From: an uncultured Clostridia bacterium
GTDB lineage: Bacteria; Bacillota; Clostridia; Christensenellales; Aristaeellaceae
Reading direction: 5' to 3'
Length of the DNA: 34,619 bases
Assembly: GCA_944362695.1 (NCBI GenBank)
Contig: CALVTQ010000124.1
Location: 1 to 34,619 of the forward strand
Position 1 is the first letter of the stretch, and every line of letters begins with the position of its first letter. The translations under genes were made by a program, and so were the position numbers. Positions 22,942 to 31,689 of the stretch are shown in pieces. Below the pieces are notes generated by a model. That model made no database searches, had not been told where the DNA came from, and saw only the letters and a program-made list of their open reading frames with translations.

Positions 22942-23601
22942 TCACGACGCGGCGAGGGCCTCGAGCTTGTCGCGGCCCGTGAGCGTGACCGTGCCGCGCG
23001 AGAGGGCGACCATGCCCTCGCTCTGGAAATAGCGCAGCATGCGGGTGATGACCTCGCGGCTGGAACCCAGGTGATTGGCGATGGTCTCGTGCGTGATGGA
23101 AAGGCTGTCGCTGCCCTCGATGGCGGATTCTTCCAATAAGAATGCGGCGACGCGGCGGTCAAGGCTCTTCCAGAGCACCTGCTCCATGAGCCATATGATC
23201 TCCGACAGGCGCGAGGCGATGAGCTCGCTGGTGTAATTGGCCAGCGGGGCGGAGAGCTGCATGACGCTCTTGTACACGTCCGGCGGGATGATCCACAGGA
23301 CGGTGTCGCGCTCGGCCTGGATCGTGACCTCAAGCTGCATGGACGGCAGCATGCACGAGGCCGAGAGCAGGCAGATGTCGCGCTCAAACAGGCGGTAGAG
23401 CGTGATCTCGCGCCCCTCGTCGCTCAATATGAACGTGCGCAGCAGGCCTGACGCCACGACGAGCAGGCCGGTGCAGCGCACGGAGCCGTTATGCACGATC
23501 TCGCCGCGTTTGGCCTCGCGGCGCACGGCGGCGGAGGAAATGGCATGCTGCTGATCGGGCGAAAGCTTATCCCAAATGGGAAAATACGAAGCGATTTCCA
23601 T
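22942..23601 (-). CDS. Crp/Fnr-family transcriptional regulator
   Basis: The 219-residue protein has an N-terminal cyclic-nucleotide-binding-type beta barrel (about 15-125), a dimerisation helix (about 125-150) and a C-terminal winged helix with recognition helix [14 protein letters not shown], which keeps the E-x-x-x-R spacing of FNR-type proteins. No N-terminal cysteine cluster is present, so it is not an FNR-type oxygen sensor; the effector is unknown. The start at 23601 has GGAGG upstream and fits the family length; the longer frame is rejected as it runs through the promoter. The gene is divergent from the fatty-acid operon with a shared 216-nt region, so control of that operon is plausible but unproven. 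Confidence 0.92.
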   Translation of the reverse strand: MEIASYFPIWDKLSPDQQHAISSAAVRREAKRGEIVHNGSVRCTGLLVVASGLLRTFILSDEGREITLYRLFERDICLLSASCMLPSMQLEVTIQAERDTVLWIIPPDVYKSVMQLSAPLANYTSELIASRLSEIIWLMEQVLWKSLDRRVAAFLLEESAIEGSDSLSITHETIANHLGSSREVITRMLRYFQSEGMVALSRGTVTLTGRDKLEALAAS

Positions 23602-23625
23602 ATGCTTACCTCCGGGAATAAGCCC

Positions 23626-23654
23626 AGTATAGAGGATGCGCGCGGCGATGTCAA
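23626..23654 (-). promoter_or_regulatory. Promoter of the Crp/Fnr gene
   Basis: On the minus strand TTGACA (23649-23654), 17-nt spacer and TATACT (23626-23631), about 25 nt upstream of the start codon. Confidence 0.85.
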
Positions 23655-23670
23655 GCACGGCGGGTGCGGA

Positions 23671-23759
23671 TTTTTGCGAAAATTTTGCGGAAAAACGCGT
23701 TTTTGGAACGCGGGTGGAACACGCGGGTTCGCATTTTGGAACAGCGGGAACGGTATCAT
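23671..23759 (+). promoter_or_regulatory. Control region of the fatty-acid operon
   Basis: A -10-like TATCAT (23754-23759) lies 58 nt before acpP, without a good -35. Upstream are A/T tracts at 23671-23675, 23679-23686, 23691-23695 and 23700-23704, spaced about one helical turn apart. Four GGAAC words start at 23705, 23716, 23738 and 23747, and an inverted repeat GAAC-N6-GTTC lies at 23717-23730. These look like regulator sites on bent DNA; the lack of a -35 would fit activator dependence. Confidence 0.45.
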
Positions 23760-23817
23760 AGACGCCGGCGGCGGGAATGAGCCGCGACATCAACAGACAA
23801 AAATGGAGGAAACGATT

Positions 23818-24039
23818 ATGTATTTTGACGCGATTGCCAAGATAGTTGCCGAGCGCACGGGCTGCGATGTCTCCACGGTGAAGCCGGAGAGCAAGTTCTC
23901 CGACCTGGGCATCGACTCTCTGGACACCGTTGAGCTGCTGATGAATCTGGAAGATGAGATCGGCATCGAGATCGAGCTGGACGAGAAGGTCGAGACGATC
24001 GACGACCTGGACAAGTTCATCCAGAGCAAGAAGGGCTAA
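23818..24039 (+). CDS. acpP: Acyl carrier protein
   Basis: The 73-residue acidic helical protein has [11 protein letters not shown], where Ser34 carries the 4'-phosphopantetheine arm that holds growing acyl chains. Length is typical. The start at 23818 follows TGGAGG. It is the first gene of the fatty-acid operon; fabH, often placed just before it in Clostridia, is absent here. Confidence 0.96.
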   Translation: MYFDAIAKIVAERTGCDVSTVKPESKFSDLGIDSLDTVELLMNLEDEIGIEIELDEKVETIDDLDKFIQSKKG

Positions 24040-24042
24040 GCG

Positions 24043-24987
24043 ATGATTCGTTCAGCAATTTGCGAAATGCTGGGCATCACATACCCGGTGTTTCAGGGCG
24101 GCATGGCGTGGATCGCCGATGGCAAGCTCGCGGCGGCGGTTTCCGAAGGCGGCGGTCTGGGCATCATCGCCTCCGGCAACGCGCCGGGGGCATACGTGCG
24201 CGAGCAGATCCGCATCGCGCGCGGCCTGACGGATAAGCCCATCGGCGTGAACATCATGCTCATGAGCCCGTACGCCGACGACGTGGCGAAGGTCGTGCTC
24301 GAGGAAAAGGTCGATGTGGTGACGACCGGCGCGGGCAACCCCTCGAAGTACATGAAGGACTGGCTCGCCGCGGGCATCAGGGTGATCCCGGTGGTGGCGT
24401 CGGTCGCGCTGGCGAAGCTGATGACCCGGCTCGGCGCGTCGGCGCTGATCGCGGAGGGCGGCGAGAGCGGCGGCCACGTCGGCGAGCTGACGACGATGGT
24501 GCTCGTGCCGCAGATTGTGGACACGACGAGCCTGCCGGTCATCGCGGCGGGCGGCATCGCGGACGGGCGCGGCATGGCGGCGGCGTTTATGCTCGGCGCG
24601 CAGGGCGTGCAGATGGGCACGCGGTTTTTGAGCGCCGTGGAGTGCAGCATCCACCCTGTCTATAAGGAAAAGATCCTCAAGGCGAACGACCTGTGTACGA
24701 TGGTGACCGGCAAGCGTCTGGGCCACCCTGTGCGCTCGCTGCGCACGCCATTCGCCCGCGCGTATCAGAAGGCCGAGTACGGCGGCATGCCGGACGAGGA
24801 ACTGGAGGCGCTGGGCACGGGCGCGCTGCGTCTGGCCGTGCAGGAGGGCGACAATGAGCGCGGCTGCTTCCTCGCGGGGCAGATCGCCGCGATGGTGAAG
24901 CAGGAGCAGCCCGCCGCGGACATCGTGCGCGAGGTCTGCGAGCAGGCCGAACCGATCCTGATGGGGGCGAGCAAATGGGTAAAGTAG
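24043..24987 (+). CDS. fabK: Enoyl-ACP reductase II (FabK)
   Basis: This 314-residue FMN-dependent TIM-barrel enzyme performs the last reduction of each elongation cycle, converting trans-2-enoyl-ACP to acyl-ACP with NAD(P)H. It shows the family pattern YPVFQGGMAWIADGKLAAAVSEGGGLGII at the start, GGESGGHVG (His binding region), and AAGGIADGRGMAAAFMLGAQGVQMGTRF for the FMN phosphate. It replaces FabI, a common arrangement in Firmicutes. It starts 3 nt after acpP and overlaps fabD by 13 nt. The related nitronate monooxygenases are the alternative, but the operon settles the call. Confidence 0.95.
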   Translation: MIRSAICEMLGITYPVFQGGMAWIADGKLAAAVSEGGGLGIIASGNAPGAYVREQIRIARGLTDKPIGVNIMLMSPYADDVAKVVLEEKVDVVTTGAGNPSKYMKDWLAAGIRVIPVVASVALAKLMTRLGASALIAEGGESGGHVGELTTMVLVPQIVDTTSLPVIAAGGIADGRGMAAAFMLGAQGVQMGTRFLSAVECSIHPVYKEKILKANDLCTMVTGKRLGHPVRSLRTPFARAYQKAEYGGMPDEELEALGTGALRLAVQEGDNERGCFLAGQIAAMVKQEQPAADIVREVCEQAEPILMGASKWVK

Positions 24988-25880
24988 CGTTCGTGTTCTC
25001 CGGGCAGGGCGACCAGCACCCCGGCATGGGCAAGGATTTATACGACAAATACGACGAGGCGAAGCGCGTGTTTGCGCTGTGCGACGGCATCCGCCCCGGA
25101 ACGAGCGAGCAGTGCTTTTCCGGAACGGCGGACGAGCTGATGGTCACGGCGAACACGCAGCCCTGCCTGTTCGCCTTTGAGCTGGCGGCGGCGCGCGTGC
25201 TGGAAAGCAAGGGCATCAAGCCCGATGCGGCCGCGGGCTTCTCGCTGGGCGAGGTTGCGGCGGCGACGGCCTGCGGGCTGCTTGATGAGGAAACGGGCTT
25301 CCGGCTCGTCTGCAAACGCGGCGAGCTGATGCAGCGCGAGGCGGAGAAGTTCGACACGTCGATGGCCGCGGTCGTCAAGCTCAGCGAGGACAAGGTCCGT
25401 GAGCTGTGTGCGAAATACGACGCGGTCTACCCGGTCAATTTCAACTGCCCGGGCCAGATCACCGTCGCGGGTCTGCGCGCGCAGATGGGCGACTTTGCGG
25501 CGGACGTGAAGAACGCTGGCGGCAGGGCGATTCCGCTTAAGGTCGGCGGCGGCTTCCATTCGCCGTTCATGAACGAGGCGTCGGCGGCGTTCGGCGTCGA
25601 GCTTTCGCGCGTGAACTTCGGCGAAATGCGCGTGCCGCTGTATGCAAACGTCACGGGCGAGCCGTATGACGGCGACCCGGCGCAGCTGCTCGCGCGGCAG
25701 ATTGCAAGCCCCGTGCGCTGGGAGAAGGCCGTGCGCGGCATGATCGCAAACGGCATCGACACGTTCATCGAGATCGGGCCGGGCAGGACGCTCACCAACA
25801 TGATCAAAAAGATCGACGCGGGCGTCACGGCGGTCAATTTTACCGAGGTATTGCAGGAAAAATCGGAGGGCGTATGCTGA
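24975..25880 (+). CDS. fabD: Malonyl-CoA:ACP transacylase (FabD)
   Basis: This 301-residue enzyme loads malonyl groups onto ACP. The nucleophile Ser90 is in GFSLGE (the common form is GHSxGE), the conserved arginine is R115 in KRGELMQ, and the catalytic His195 is in GGGFHSPFM. The N-terminal motif reads GQGDQ. The start overlaps the end of fabK, and the stop overlaps the fabG start by 7 nt, indicating coupled translation. Confidence 0.95.
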   Translation: MGKVAFVFSGQGDQHPGMGKDLYDKYDEAKRVFALCDGIRPGTSEQCFSGTADELMVTANTQPCLFAFELAAARVLESKGIKPDAAAGFSLGEVAAATACGLLDEETGFRLVCKRGELMQREAEKFDTSMAAVVKLSEDKVRELCAKYDAVYPVNFNCPGQITVAGLRAQMGDFAADVKNAGGRAIPLKVGGGFHSPFMNEASAAFGVELSRVNFGEMRVPLYANVTGEPYDGDPAQLLARQIASPVRWEKAVRGMIANGIDTFIEIGPGRTLTNMIKKIDAGVTAVNFTEVLQEKSEGVC

Positions 25881-26602
25881 AGGGAAGGACGGCGATTGTC
25901 ACGGGCGGCTCGCGCGGCATCGGCGCGGCGATTGCCAAAAAGCTGGCGTCGATGGGCGCGAATGTCGCGGTGATCTACGCGGGCAACGAGGCGGCGGCAA
26001 ATGCGGTGTGCGATTTTTGCCAAGGCGAATACGGCGTCGCGGCCAAGGCGTACCGCTGCGATGTGGCGGACTTTGACGCGGTCAAGCAGACGGTCAAGCA
26101 GATTCGCGCCGACTTCGGCGGGTATCACATCCTCATCAACAACGCGGGCATCACGCGCGACAACCTCATGATTATGATGAAGGAAGCCGATTACGACACG
26201 GTGCTGGACACGAACCTCAAGGGCGCGTTCAACATGATCCGCCACGCGTGCGGCCTGTTCATCAAGCAGAACGAGGGCTGCATCGTCAACATCGCGTCGG
26301 TCGTGGGACTTTCGGGCAACGCGGGCCAGTGCAATTACAGCGCGTCCAAGGCGGGCCTCATCGGTCTGACCAAGTCGGTCGCCAAGGAGCTGGCCCCCAA
26401 GAGCATCCGCTGCAACGCGGTCGCGCCGGGCTTCATCAAAACCGACATGACCGGCGACCAGGCGGAGAACCCGAGCCTGGCGCTCGTGCCGCTGGGACGC
26501 ATGGGCAGCGCGGAGGACGTGGCGGATGCAGTCGCGTATCTGGTTACGGCCAGGTATGTGACCGGCGAGGTGCTGCGCGTGGACGGCGGCCTTGCGATGT
26601 AA
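25874..26602 (+). CDS. fabG: 3-oxoacyl-ACP reductase (FabG)
   Basis: This 242-residue short-chain dehydrogenase reduces beta-ketoacyl-ACP with NADPH. It has the cofactor loop TGGSRGIG (10-17), NNAG (89-92), and the catalytic Asn114, Ser142, Tyr155 and Lys159 (YSASK). Length is standard. GGAGG just upstream of the ATG lies within fabD. Confidence 0.96.
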   Translation: MLKGRTAIVTGGSRGIGAAIAKKLASMGANVAVIYAGNEAAANAVCDFCQGEYGVAAKAYRCDVADFDAVKQTVKQIRADFGGYHILINNAGITRDNLMIMMKEADYDTVLDTNLKGAFNMIRHACGLFIKQNEGCIVNIASVVGLSGNAGQCNYSASKAGLIGLTKSVAKELAPKSIRCNAVAPGFIKTDMTGDQAENPSLALVPLGRMGSAEDVADAVAYLVTARYVTGEVLRVDGGLAM

Positions 26603-26629
26603 ACAATACATAGAAAAACGGAGATTTTT

Positions 26630-27868
26630 ATGAGCGAAAACAGACGAGTCGTCGTGACCGGCATGGGCGCGGTCACGCCGCTGGGCCTCACCGCCGCCGA
26701 GACGTGGCAGGCCCTGCGCGATGGCAAAAACGGCATCGGCCCGATCACGCGGTTTGACACGGAAAAATACAAATCGAAGCTGGCCGCCGAGGTGCGCGGG
26801 TTCGACCCGAGGCAGTATCTGGAGGTCAACGACGTGCTGCGCACCGACCGCTACACGCAGCTGGCCGTCGCGGCGGCGCAGCAGGCTGTCGACGAGAGCG
26901 GCGCGGTCGGCACGGTCGACCCGGAGCGCTTCGCGGTGATCTTCGGCACGGGCATCGGCGGCATCAGCACGTTCGAGCTGGAATACGCCAAGATGATGGA
27001 GAAGGGCCCGCGCCGCGTGTCGCCGCTGTTCGTGCCGATGATGATTTCCAACATGGCGTCGGGCATGATCGCCATCCGCCACGACTGCCGCGGCAGCGCG
27101 ATGCCCGCAGTCACGGCGTGCGCGAGCGGCTCCAACGCCATCGGCGAGGCCATGCGCCTCATCCGCCACGGCTACGCGGACGCGGCCATCACCGGCGGCA
27201 CGGAGGCGGCCATCAGCCCCTCGGCCATCGCGGGCTTTGCCAACATGCAGGCGCTGTCCACCGCCACCGACCCGGACGCGGCGTCCCTGCCGTTTGACAG
27301 GCGGCGCAGCGGCTTCGTCATCGGCGAGGGCGCGGTCGCGCTGGTGCTCGAGGAATACGAGCACGCCAAGGCGCGCGGCGCGAAGATCTACGGCGAGGTC
27401 TGCGGCTACGGCTCGACCTGCGACGCCCACCACATCACCGCACCCCATCCCGAGGGACGCGGCGGCGCGAAGGCCATGCAGGACGCCATGCGCGAGGCGT
27501 GCTACACCGATAGCGACACCGTTTACATCAACGCGCACGGCACCGGCACGCCGATGAACGACGTCGTGGAGACGCTGGTCATCAAGCGCGCGATGGGCGA
27601 GGACGCGGCCAAGCGCGCGCTCGTCAGCTCGACCAAGTCGATGACGGGCCACATGCTCGGCGCGGCGGGCGCAATCGAGGCGCTGGCCAGCCTGATGGCG
27701 CTGGACACGGGCATCATCCCGCCGACGATCAACCTCAAGGAGCAGGACGAGCACTGCGACCTCAACGTCGTGGCGAACGAGGCGGTGCATGCGGACATCA
27801 CGCTCGCGCTGTCCAACTCGCTGGGATTCGGCGGGCACAACGCGTGCCTCGCATTCAGGAAGGTGTAA
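26630..27868 (+). CDS. fabF: 3-oxoacyl-ACP synthase II (FabF)
   Basis: This 412-residue condensing enzyme elongates acyl-ACP with malonyl-ACP. The catalytic Cys164 lies in TACASGSNA, His303 in NAHGTGTPMND and His341 in KSMTGHMLGAAG, the Cys-His-His triad of KAS I/II enzymes. Without fabH in the window, it is the only condensing enzyme visible here. It starts 27 nt after fabG. Confidence 0.97.
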   Translation: MSENRRVVVTGMGAVTPLGLTAAETWQALRDGKNGIGPITRFDTEKYKSKLAAEVRGFDPRQYLEVNDVLRTDRYTQLAVAAAQQAVDESGAVGTVDPERFAVIFGTGIGGISTFELEYAKMMEKGPRRVSPLFVPMMISNMASGMIAIRHDCRGSAMPAVTACASGSNAIGEAMRLIRHGYADAAITGGTEAAISPSAIAGFANMQALSTATDPDAASLPFDRRRSGFVIGEGAVALVLEEYEHAKARGAKIYGEVCGYGSTCDAHHITAPHPEGRGGAKAMQDAMREACYTDSDTVYINAHGTGTPMNDVVETLVIKRAMGEDAAKRALVSSTKSMTGHMLGAAGAIEALASLMALDTGIIPPTINLKEQDEHCDLNVVANEAVHADITLALSNSLGFGGHNACLAFRKV

Positions 27869-27871
27869 GCG

Positions 27872-28303
27872 ATGAACGAGGCAGAAATCCGCAGATACGC
27901 GGAGCTGATGCAGGAACTGGGCTTAACCGGCCTTGAGATCACGCAGGGCGAGGCGAAGGTGCGCCTTGAGCGCAGCGCGGCCCCGGTTCGCGATGCCGTC
28001 TATGCCGTGCCCGACGCGCCCGCGCAGAATCCGCAGAGCGTGCAGAGCACGGCGAAGGCCGACGGCTGCGCGAGCGTCACCTCGCCGCTGGTCGGCGTGT
28101 TCTACGCCGCGCCCGCCGAGGACGCCAAGCCGTTTGTGAACATCGGCGACCGCGTCACCAAAGGGCAGACGCTTTGCATCGTGGAGGCCATGAAGCTGAT
28201 GAACGAGATCGCCGCCGAGGAGGACGGCGTGATCGAGGAGATCTGCGTCACCAACGGGCAGGTCGTCGAGTTCGGCACGGAGCTGTTCAGGCTCAAGAGG
28301 TAA
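27872..28303 (+). CDS. accB: Biotin carboxyl carrier protein of acetyl-CoA carboxylase
   Basis: The 143-residue protein has an N-terminal helical region, a Pro/Ala/Gln-rich flexible linker (about 48-70) and a C-terminal biotinyl domain with EAMKLMNEI, where Lys108 is biotinylated. It shuttles carboxylate between AccC and the AccAD transferase. It starts 3 nt after fabF and ends 2 nt before fabZ. Confidence 0.95.
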   Translation: MNEAEIRRYAELMQELGLTGLEITQGEAKVRLERSAAPVRDAVYAVPDAPAQNPQSVQSTAKADGCASVTSPLVGVFYAAPAEDAKPFVNIGDRVTKGQTLCIVEAMKLMNEIAAEEDGVIEEICVTNGQVVEFGTELFRLKR

Positions 28304-28305
28304 GT

Positions 28306-28722
28306 ATGAATCAGGAAGAGATCAAGGCGATTTTGCCGCACAGGGACGACATGCTGCTCATCGAGGATGCCGAGAACATCGGCGGCGAGGCGGTGGGCCA
28401 TTACCGCGTGCGCGGGGACGAGTTTTTCCTGCGCGGGCATTTCCCCGGCCACTCGATCGTGCCGGGCGTCATCCTGTGCGAGATGCTGGCGCAGACGGCG
28501 TGCGTGCTGATGGGCGAGCAGATGGCGGCGGGCAAGATGCCGGTGTATACGGGCCTCAACAACGTGCGCTTCCGCAGCCCCGTGACGCCGGGCGACACGG
28601 TGGAAACGCGCTGCCGCATCAAGCGCGCGAAGCATCCGTTTTATTTCGCGGAGGGGACGGTGCGCGTGGGCGAGCGCGTCTGCGTGACGGCTGAATTCTC
28701 CTTCGCGATCACAGGAGCGTAA
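28306..28722 (+). CDS. fabZ: 3-hydroxyacyl-ACP dehydratase (FabZ)
   Basis: This 138-residue hot-dog-fold enzyme removes water from 3-hydroxyacyl-ACP. The active-site His45 is in GHFPGHSIVPGV and the acid Glu59 in ILCEMLAQ. The N-terminal ILPHRDDMLLI is the family hallmark. The start at 28306 is preceded by AGAGG. A longer frame beginning inside accB is rejected. Confidence 0.95.
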   Translation: MNQEEIKAILPHRDDMLLIEDAENIGGEAVGHYRVRGDEFFLRGHFPGHSIVPGVILCEMLAQTACVLMGEQMAAGKMPVYTGLNNVRFRSPVTPGDTVETRCRIKRAKHPFYFAEGTVRVGERVCVTAEFSFAITGA

Positions 28723-28725
28723 AGC

Positions 28726-30033
28726 ATGTTTTCAAAGATACTCATCGCCAACCGCGGCGAGATCGCCGTGCGCATCATCCGCGCCTGCAAGGAGATGGGC
28801 GTGGCGACGGTCGCCGTCTACTCCGAGGCGGACAGGGACGCGCTGCACGTCGCGCTGGCGGATCAGGCGTACTGCATCGGCGCGCCGGAGGCGGGATCGA
28901 GTTACCTGAACGAAAACCAGATCATCAGCGCGGCGATATTGGCGGGCGCGCAGGCGATTCACCCCGGCTACGGCTTCCTGTCGGAAAACGCGCACTTCGC
29001 GCGTCTGTGCCGCAAGAACGGGCTGGTGTTCATCGGCCCCGACCCGGAGAGCATGGAGCGCCTGAGCGACAAGGCGATATTAAAGGAGCTCATGCGCGAC
29101 GCGGGCCTGACGGTCATCCCCGGCACGAAGGCGGTCGCATCGCTGGACGACGCGCGCCAGGCGGCGAGGGACATCGGCTACCCCGTGATGCTCAAGGCGT
29201 GCGCGGGCGGCGGCGGGCGCGGCATACGCCTCATCCGCAGCGAGGACGAGCTGGAGGGCAGCTACCTGCAGGCGATGAGCGAGGCGCTGGCGGCGTTCGG
29301 CGACGGCAGCATGTATCTGGAAAAGTACGTCTTCCCGGCGCGGCACGTCGAGCTTCAGATTCTCGCCGACGAGCAGGGCAACGCCGTGTGTCTGGGCGAG
29401 CGCGACTGCTCGCTGCAGCGCAGGAATCAAAAGCTCATCGAGGAGACGCCCTCGCCCGCCGTTACAAAAGCGCAGCGCGAGGCGATCATGGAAAAGGCCG
29501 TCGCCGCGGTCAAGAAAATCGGCTATGTCGGCGCGGGCACGCTCGAGTTTTTGCTGGACAGGCAGGGCAATTTCTGGTTCATGGAGATGAACGTGAGATT
29601 GCAGGTCGAGCACTGCGTCACCGAGATGCTCACGGGCTATGATCTGGTGAAATGGCAGATCCGCATCGCGGCGGGCATCCCGCTGGGCTTTTCGCAGAAG
29701 GACATCAAGATTCACGGCTCGGCCATGGAGTGCCGCATCAATGCGCTCGCCTGCGGGAAGATGGGCATGCTGCACGTGCCGGGCGGGCCGCAGGTGCGCT
29801 TTGACACGTGCCTGATCGAGGGGACGACGGTCTCGCCGTATTACGACTCGCTGCTGGGCAAGCTGATCGTCTACGCCAAGACGCGCGAGGAGACGCTGCG
29901 CAAGATGAAGGCGGCGCTTTGCGAGCTGGTGATCGAGGGCATCCCGACCAACATTGAGGAGCAGCTGCGCATCGTGGGCGACGAGCGGTTCGTCTCCGGC
30001 GATTACGATTTGACGTTTATGGGAAACAGGTGA
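28726..30033 (+). CDS. accC: Biotin carboxylase subunit of acetyl-CoA carboxylase
   Basis: The 435-residue ATP-grasp enzyme carboxylates biotin on AccB using ATP and bicarbonate. It shows ILIANRGEIAVRIIRACKE at the N terminus, the glycine-rich ATP lid GGGGRGI (about 161-167), and MEMNVRLQVEHCVTEM with the catalytic Glu/Asn/Arg. Length is slightly short of the usual 445-450. It starts 3 nt after fabZ. Confidence 0.96.
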   Translation: MFSKILIANRGEIAVRIIRACKEMGVATVAVYSEADRDALHVALADQAYCIGAPEAGSSYLNENQIISAAILAGAQAIHPGYGFLSENAHFARLCRKNGLVFIGPDPESMERLSDKAILKELMRDAGLTVIPGTKAVASLDDARQAARDIGYPVMLKACAGGGGRGIRLIRSEDELEGSYLQAMSEALAAFGDGSMYLEKYVFPARHVELQILADEQGNAVCLGERDCSLQRRNQKLIEETPSPAVTKAQREAIMEKAVAAVKKIGYVGAGTLEFLLDRQGNFWFMEMNVRLQVEHCVTEMLTGYDLVKWQIRIAAGIPLGFSQKDIKIHGSAMECRINALACGKMGMLHVPGGPQVRFDTCLIEGTTVSPYYDSLLGKLIVYAKTREETLRKMKAALCELVIEGIPTNIEEQLRIVGDERFVSGDYDLTFMGNR

Positions 30034-30037
30034 GCAC

Positions 30038-30898
30038 ATGGCATGGATGAATTTTCTCAAGCCGAAGAACCAGCTCGAGGAGGGCGGCCGAACCGGCGCG
30101 AGCGTCCACAGCGACGCGGGCGAGCCGGAGCGCACATGCCCGAACTGCCATAAGGAGATCCCGATGAGCCGCCTCTGGGCGAACGGGCTGGTCTGCGCCT
30201 GCGGGCATCACTTCCGCATGAAGGCGCGCCAGCGCATCGCGCAGCTCTGCGACAAGGGGAGCTTCCGCGAGCTGTACGCCGCGATAAAGGCGGACAACCC
30301 GCTCGATTTCCCCGGCTACCACGAGAAGGCGGAGACGGCGCGCGCGGCCAGCGGCGAGACGGAGGCCGTCGTCTGCGGGGCGGCGAAGATCGGCGGGCAC
30401 AAATGCGCGCTGTTTGCGATGGAGCCGGAATTCATGATGGGCAGCATGGGCAGCGCCGTCGGCGAGAAGATCACGCGGCTGTTTGAATACGCGATGCGCT
30501 ATCGCCTGCCGGTCGTGGGCTTCACGGTCTCCGGCGGCGCGCGCATGCAGGAGGGACTGCTTTCCCTCATGCAGATGGCCAAGACGAGCGCGGCGGTCAA
30601 AAGGCACAGCGACGCGGGGCTGCTCTATATCGCGGTACTCACCGACCCGACGACCGGCGGCGTGACGGCGAGCTTTGCGATGGAGGCGGACATCATCCTC
30701 GCCGAGCCGGGCGCGACGGTGGGCTTTGCGGGCAAGCGCGTCATCGAGCAGACGACGAAAAAGGCGCTGCCGGAGGGCTTCCAGACGTCGGAATTCGTGC
30801 TGGAGCACGGATTCATCGACGCCATCGTCCCGCGCGGGCAGCAGAAAAAATATCTGGCTGATTTGCTGGCCATGCACGACGGGAGGGCGGCATCATGA
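30038..30898 (+). CDS. accD: Acetyl-CoA carboxyltransferase beta subunit
   Basis: The 286-residue crotonase-fold subunit, with AccA, transfers CO2 from carboxybiotin to acetyl-CoA. Its N terminus has the zinc ribbon, but the second knuckle is C-A-C instead of the usual C-x2-C: CPNC, 15 residues, then CACGHHFRM. The codons are unambiguous, so one residue is missing relative to the standard ribbon. The downstream core (FTVSGGARMQEG, DPTTGGVTASFA) is normal. The stop overlaps accA as ATGA. Confidence 0.95.
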   Translation: MAWMNFLKPKNQLEEGGRTGASVHSDAGEPERTCPNCHKEIPMSRLWANGLVCACGHHFRMKARQRIAQLCDKGSFRELYAAIKADNPLDFPGYHEKAETARAASGETEAVVCGAAKIGGHKCALFAMEPEFMMGSMGSAVGEKITRLFEYAMRYRLPVVGFTVSGGARMQEGLLSLMQMAKTSAAVKRHSDAGLLYIAVLTDPTTGGVTASFAMEADIILAEPGATVGFAGKRVIEQTTKKALPEGFQTSEFVLEHGFIDAIVPRGQQKKYLADLLAMHDGRAAS

Positions 30899-31689
30899 CG
30901 GCGGCATATGATCGCGTCAAAAAGGCGCGAGAGAGCGGCAGGCCGACCGGCCTTGACTACATCGGCGGCATCTTCACGGGCTTCATCGAGCTGCACGGCG
31001 ACAGGCGATGCGGCGACGACCCGGCCATCGTGGGCGGCCTCGCGCGGCTTATCGGCCAGAGCGTGACGGTCATCGCCATCGAGAAGGGGCACAGCGCCAA
31101 GGACCGGGCGAGGCGCAATTTCGGCGCGCCGCACCCGGAGGGATACCGCAAGGCGCTGCGGCTGATGAAGCAGGCCGAAAAATTCGGCAGGCCGGTGATC
31201 TGCCTGATCGACACGTCGGGCGCGTATTGCGGCATCGGCGCGGAGGAGCGCGGGCAGGGGCAGGCCATCGCCGAAAATTTGATGGAAATGTCGACGCTGT
31301 GCGTGCCGGTGATCTCGATTCTGATCGGCGAGGGCGGCAGCGGCGGCGCGCTGGCGCTGGGCGTTTCCGACCGCGTGTGGATGATGGAGAACGCGGTTTA
31401 CTCGGTGATCTCGCCCGAGGGCTGCGCGAGCATCCTCTACAAGGACGCGGGCAAGGCGGCCGAGGCGGCGGGCAGCCTCAAGCTCACCGCGCAGGACGCG
31501 AAATCGCTGGGCATCATCGAGCGCATCCTCAGCGAAAAGGACATGGGCAAGCCGGAGTTCTACGCGCGCATCCGCGAGATGCTCGTGCAGGAGATCGGCA
31601 CGCTCGGGCGCGACGCGGAGCTTGTGGCGCACCGCTACGAGCGCATCCGCGCGCTGGGCACGAGCGCAGTGGGCAAGGAGCAAGCATGA
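30895..31689 (+). CDS. accA: Acetyl-CoA carboxyltransferase alpha subunit
   Basis: This 264-residue partner of AccD has ELHGDRRCGDDPAIVGG, the oxyanion-hole region GEGGSGGALAL and YSVISPEGCASIL. It lacks about 50 N-terminal residues compared with the E. coli protein, as in many Firmicutes. It is coupled to accD upstream and to the acyl-CoA synthetase downstream by ATGA overlaps. Confidence 0.95.
   Translation: MTAAYDRVKKARESGRPTGLDYIGGIFTGFIELHGDRRCGDDPAIVGGLARLIGQSVTVIAIEKGHSAKDRARRNFGAPHPEGYRKALRLMKQAEKFGRPVICLIDTSGAYCGIGAEERGQGQAIAENLMEMSTLCVPVISILIGEGGSGGALALGVSDRVWMMENAVYSVISPEGCASILYKDAGKAAEAAGSLKLTAQDAKSLGIIERILSEKDMGKPEFYARIREMLVQEIGTLGRDAELVAHRYERIRALGTSAVGKEQA

Noticed and set aside
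25427-27838. Long antisense open frame opposite fabD-fabG-fabF
   Set aside because: It has the same GC-driven shadow composition and crosses three well-supported genes. No motif was recognised.
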